This document shows positions 7,468 to 7,493 of a stretch of 7,493 nt of DNA, one piece after another. Position numbers and translations under genes: made by a program. Location of the stretch: NCBI GenBank assembly GCA_946885335.1, contig CAMPGG010000163.1, positions 1 through 7,493 on the forward strand, in the 5' to 3' direction. Under the pieces are notes generated by a model. It made no database searches. It was given only the letters and a program-made list of their open reading frames with translations, and was not told the DNA's origin. Origin of the DNA: an uncultured Chitinophagaceae bacterium (GTDB taxonomy: Bacteria; Bacteroidota; Bacteroidia; Chitinophagales; Chitinophagaceae). Position 1 is the first letter of the stretch, and each line of letters starts with the position of its first letter.

Positions 7468-7493
7468 ATGAAAAAATATTTATTATTCTATAT
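7468..7493 (+). CDS. Possible start of a divergent gene, cut by the right edge
   Basis: A plus-strand ATG at 7468-7470 is followed by eight open codons reading MKKYLLFY up to the window edge. Lysines followed by hydrophobic residues are the typical opening of a Bacteroidota signal peptide, and a divergent gene about 97 bp from susC would be a common arrangement. Only 26 bases are visible, so this could equally be random sequence or lie within a non-coding region. No function can be proposed. Confidence 0.25.

Larger units (their letters stand above)
7371..7493 (-). promoter_or_regulatory. Upstream region of the susC-susD cluster; probable promoter location
   Basis: This 123-bp AT-rich stretch precedes the first gene of the cluster and should carry its promoter, but no clean Bacteroidota -33/-7 pair is visible. 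The best -7-like match on the minus strand is TAAATTTA (7426-7419), which differs from TAnnTTTG only at the last position and lacks a clear -33 TTTG at the right distance. It contains two short palindromes, listed separately. The right end may hold the start of a divergent gene, which would make this a shared regulatory region. Confidence 0.35.

Noticed and set aside
1..7493. Assignment of a specific substrate (starch, levan, mucin glycan and so on)
   Set aside because: No diagnostic enzyme is present, and SusC/SusD substrate cannot be read from sequence by eye.
1..7493. Mobile element, phage, CRISPR or RNA gene in the window
   Set aside because: No transposase or integrase, terminal inverted repeats, regularly spaced repeats or tRNA/rRNA-like sequence were seen; nearly all of the window is accounted for by four long minus-strand frames.

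Overview
The window looks like Bacteroidota DNA, probably a Chitinophagales- or Sphingobacteriales-type environmental member. It is AT-rich, start codons lack nearby Shine-Dalgarno sequences, and the core is a tandem SusC/SusD outer-membrane pair. The lineage call is inferred from gene content and style only.

Layout, read on the minus strand from right to left: a 123-bp upstream region (7371-7493) with two short AT-rich palindromes; a SusC/RagA-type TonB-dependent transporter (7370-4302); after 25 nt, a SusD/RagB-type surface lipoprotein (4276-2495); after about 34 nt, a surface lipoprotein of architecture DUF4998 - F5/8 type C (discoidin, CBM32-like) - DUF5013 (2460-838); after about 100 nt, the first 245 codons of a secreted protein that runs off the left edge (737-1). 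That last frame falls just outside the length and edge limits of ordinary ORF calling but is open throughout; it may be the N-terminal part of an SGNH/GDSL-type esterase. At the far right edge a plus-strand ATG followed by a signal-peptide-like start (MKKYLLFY) could begin a divergent gene.

Functionally this reads as the import and binding half of a polysaccharide utilization locus (PUL). SusD and the discoidin lipoprotein would capture a glycan at the cell surface, SusC would import oligosaccharides powered by TonB, and the left-edge protein may act on the same substrate. No glycoside hydrolase, polysaccharide lyase, sulfatase or regulator is visible, so the substrate cannot be named.

I see no tRNA, rRNA, CRISPR array, insertion sequence or convincing terminator. 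I do not see a clearly unprecedented system. The points worth a second look are the sandwiched binding protein, the left-edge gene, a possible TTG-started leader peptide in front of it, and the paired palindromes upstream of susC.
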